Assembly (NCBI RefSeq): GCF_031877795.1
Contig: NC_133933.1
Span: 66,908,484 to 66,972,483 of the forward strand
Length of the DNA: 64,000 bases
Source: Strix aluco
Taxonomy: Eukaryota; Chordata; Aves; Strigiformes; Strigidae
Direction of reading: 5' to 3'
Each line of letters starts with the position of its first letter. Within the stretch, counting starts at the first letter, position 1. The translations under genes were made by a program, and so were the position numbers. The notes under the pieces were generated by a model. The model was given only the letters and a program-made list of their open reading frames with translations. It ran no database searches and was not told where the DNA came from. This document shows, in pieces, positions 61,301-64,000 of this stretch.

Positions 61301-64000
61301 CCCTGCAAGCACTCGAGGGCAGTGAGACAGTTGGTAGAGAAGACATCACTGCACTGAAATTAAAGTTACAAGCTGCTTTCCCATGGCAGTGCTGGGACAT
61401 AGCATGGTGTTTTATAATTATGTTTTAGGAGCCTCCGCCCTCTTGCCCTAATTTCCAATTAGCAGTTGTACCCTTCCCAACAGAGATGGCAAACATCCTG
61501 CAAACAGGGGGAGGAGGCCAGGAAGGACCATTATGCGCAGGTCAGTAGCAGGCGGCAATCTGGAGAAATTACTTCATGTCACCACCAGCAGCTTCTCATC
61601 CCTGTTGCCTAATTAATTTTCTTTTGTAGACTCACTGACAGTATATTTAAAGCCACAGGGAAAAATGGATAGCGAGTGGAATGGAGATGTGCTGGGAATG
61701 GAAGGAGAGGGGAAACTGAGGCAGCAAGGCAGTGGGATGCAAACACTGCAATGCTTCAGCCTGGATGTTATTTCTATTGTCAGCCAACTGTGACTTGTCT
61801 AGAGTGAAATGGTATACTAAAGGTGTCAGCGAGGGATGGCCCTTTCTCTAGTTTGTTTCCCTAACCATATCTGGATGTTAGATGGTGTCTTTTCCAGTAG
61901 GGCTCCTCTGTTTCCCTCACCTCATCCTAGATGACCCAGAAGTTGCACTGAGAAACCAATGTTGTCCAGTAATCTCATGATCTTTCGAGAGGTGGAACAT
62001 CAAAACTGTACAACTAAGAGTATTTTAAAATATTTTCTTGCTTAAATTTTGTAAATTGTTTCATAGGTTTCAGAAGCCACTGCGGGTTTATATACAGATT
62101 TTTAAGATGTTTGCAACTCCTGATTCAAATTCAAAATGTGTAATACCCACATTTTCATCTCCAAATGTTTGTCAACAGAAGTTTCCAGGTGACTTTAAAT
62201 GACCGGTAAACCGTTCTGAATGCCAAACGGCACAGACAAAACCAGGATATTTGATTTGTGATGGAGGCTGGCAGCACCTACTTTAATGAGGAAGAAAGGT
62301 GTAGGCAACTGCTAAAAAAGCTCTGGTTTACCACATCTGAATAGGTAGTCCTCCCCTGATGGGTTATGTTACTTGGTCAGTAGGTTGCAACTGTGAAGGA
62401 AACGTCAGTTGCCCATCACACAGATCCTCCTCTGATGCTTTCTCCTCCTCCTCCTCATTTTCTGGTGGAAGGAGGAGGGTTTCACAACTCTACAGCTGTC
62501 CATTCTTTTCATGTGGGTATAAATTAAGGAAAGACCATAACCTCATGAGGGTGATTTAAAGCAACAATTTTGCCCATCGTAATGATAATAATTTAATATC
62601 TTCAGTAGGATGTCAAAATGATGTTTCTCCCTTCATCTGCATAATAAAGAGTTTCCTTTTAACTTTAATAATCCTTGTTCTATCATCTGTGACCAGCAGA
62701 ATGTATTATTAGCAAAAAATAGAATTTATATAATTAGAGATTTATGGGCTTACACTGAACCCTTAACCAGTCTATTTCTGTTTCTATACACCACAGTTTT
62801 CCTGTTTGTTTTCGCAGCTGGTAAGAGCCTGGGAGGCCATTAAAATGGAAATTGCGAAAAATTTTCATATAGAAACCTTTCCCACTGGAAAAAGCTGGTT
62901 TGGATAAAAAAATCAAAGCAACTTTTATGAACTGGTTTGGTTTAATAAAGACTTTCACCCCAAAATTATTAGAACAGAGTGTAACACTTCATTTTCAGAC
63001 TTAGGCACTTAATTTTGATATTATTTTTATTCATGTGAAACAACAAACAGTGCATAATGAGATTAATTTTTTAGTCTTATCAAAATGAAAGGATTTGACC
63101 TTATGAAAATAACTTTAGTAAATCCTTAGTTTATGTTTTTAAATAACTTTTCCTTTTGATTTTTTAAGTCTATCTCACAACAGGTGGAAATATGAAAATA
63201 TTAAACCATAAATTGCAGAAAAGATATTTCTTCACGGACAACTGTCAATAAATGGAATTTTTGGGGATGAATTTTATGAAGGTTTTGATTCTAGTGAATA
63301 ACCAGGAGCTATTTTTCATTAAGGAACTTCTTTACAGGGAAACAGAAATCTGAATAAGTGTGGAAGAGAAATATTCTTGCAGTTAGATGTAATGAAATGA
63401 AAAGGCAGAAGAAATGTCCATTCTGGTGGGCACCACGAATGTCCTGTCCATTTGAAAACTGAGTACCGAACCCCAAGCTCTGTAGCTGGGGCTTCAGCCT
63501 ATTTGGGCAGGTCAGGCACTGCCTTAAAGTGAAGCCATGCTCAGACTGACACCCCAGCACTGGCTGCACTGCTCACCCCAAGCCACTGAGCAACTGGCAC
63601 ATCAGTCTCCTTAGACCTACCTGAGGAAAAATCCCGTGACAAGGCTGCACGGGATGCACACCTGGACCCAGAGACAAAGCTGAATCAGAGCCTGCCTCTT
63701 TCTTCATGATGGGAGATATTGCAACACCGACGCGGTTGCTATTGCTGAGGATAATATGTTGTAAAGTATTGGCTTCTGCTTCAGTCCAGGGTGTCATCCG
63801 TGACATTTCCTTTGCTCCCTATGTAGTACAAGATGGATTACAAGCAAAGGGAAGACTATTAATTGTATAATTAGCAAATTATTTAAGTTGAAATGTTACT
63901 GATTTAGTAAGAGCTTTTATTGCAGCACAAACAAGCAGCCATGTCTCACATAAAAGACACAAAGCTTTTTGGTCATAGCTCTTCAGAAGTTATTAGTGTT

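Larger units (their letters stand above)
52376..64000. other. Intergenic downstream of PERP-like copy B
   Basis: No exon recognised. Contains the CR1 fragment (54430-54555), a long pyrimidine-rich stretch at about 54678-54768, and the minisatellite (55263-55375). The region 61430-61640 is rich in AATTA cores and could be conserved noncoding DNA. Confidence 0.7.

Noticed and set aside
1-64000. Scattered TGACTCA/TGAGTCA AP-1 sites (about a dozen)
   Set aside because: Close to chance expectation for 64 kb (about eight); only the clustered one at 23667 was kept.
1-64000. CRISPR arrays, bacterial operons, rRNA or tRNA genes
   Set aside because: No regularly spaced direct repeats or tRNA/rRNA signatures seen; a tRNA-like GGTTCAAACC at about 30930 has no surrounding cloverleaf.

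Overview
The window looks like vertebrate, most likely avian, genomic DNA. It has large introns with GT-AG splice sites, CpG islands, poly(A) signals, no operon structure, and a CR1 retrotransposon 3' end at about 54430-54555 with the octamer tail typical of bird and reptile CR1. Interspersed repeats are sparse, which also fits a bird. Only two protein-coding genes can be supported. Both are on the + strand and both belong to the PERP family (p53 apoptosis effector related to PMP-22; PMP22/claudin-type four-pass membrane proteins).

Layout: 1-11900 is intergenic, with one candidate conserved enhancer near 7300-7540. A CpG island at about 11930-12560 carries a convergent pair of CTCF-like motifs, a YY1-like motif and a possible minus-strand splice donor, but no proven gene. 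PERP copy A spans 17639-26302 in three coding exons (196 aa) and starts in a second CpG island. The 37.0-37.6 kb region holds the promoter of PERP copy B, which spans 37649-52211 in three coding exons (189 aa). The intergenic stretch between the copies holds a probable antisense LTR remnant (about 30690-31450) and a cluster of p53/p63-type half-sites at 35642-35675, about 2 kb upstream of copy B. From 52380 to the end I see no gene, only the CR1 fragment and small repeats.

The two copies share an identical exon plan: coding exons of 211 and 144 nt, then a terminal exon, with both introns in phase 1. The proteins are about 72% identical (136 of 189 positions by hand count) with many synonymous differences, so they are an old tandem duplication kept under purifying selection. 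They differ in promoter type, in N-terminal cysteines, in a glutamate inside the last membrane helix of copy B, and in a seven-residue C-terminal extension of copy A. PERP proteins act at the plasma membrane and desmosomes of epithelia and are p53/p63 targets, so the p53/p63-like cluster next to copy B is the most interesting regulatory signal. Exon coordinates were read from the sequence; orthology and regulatory roles are inference.
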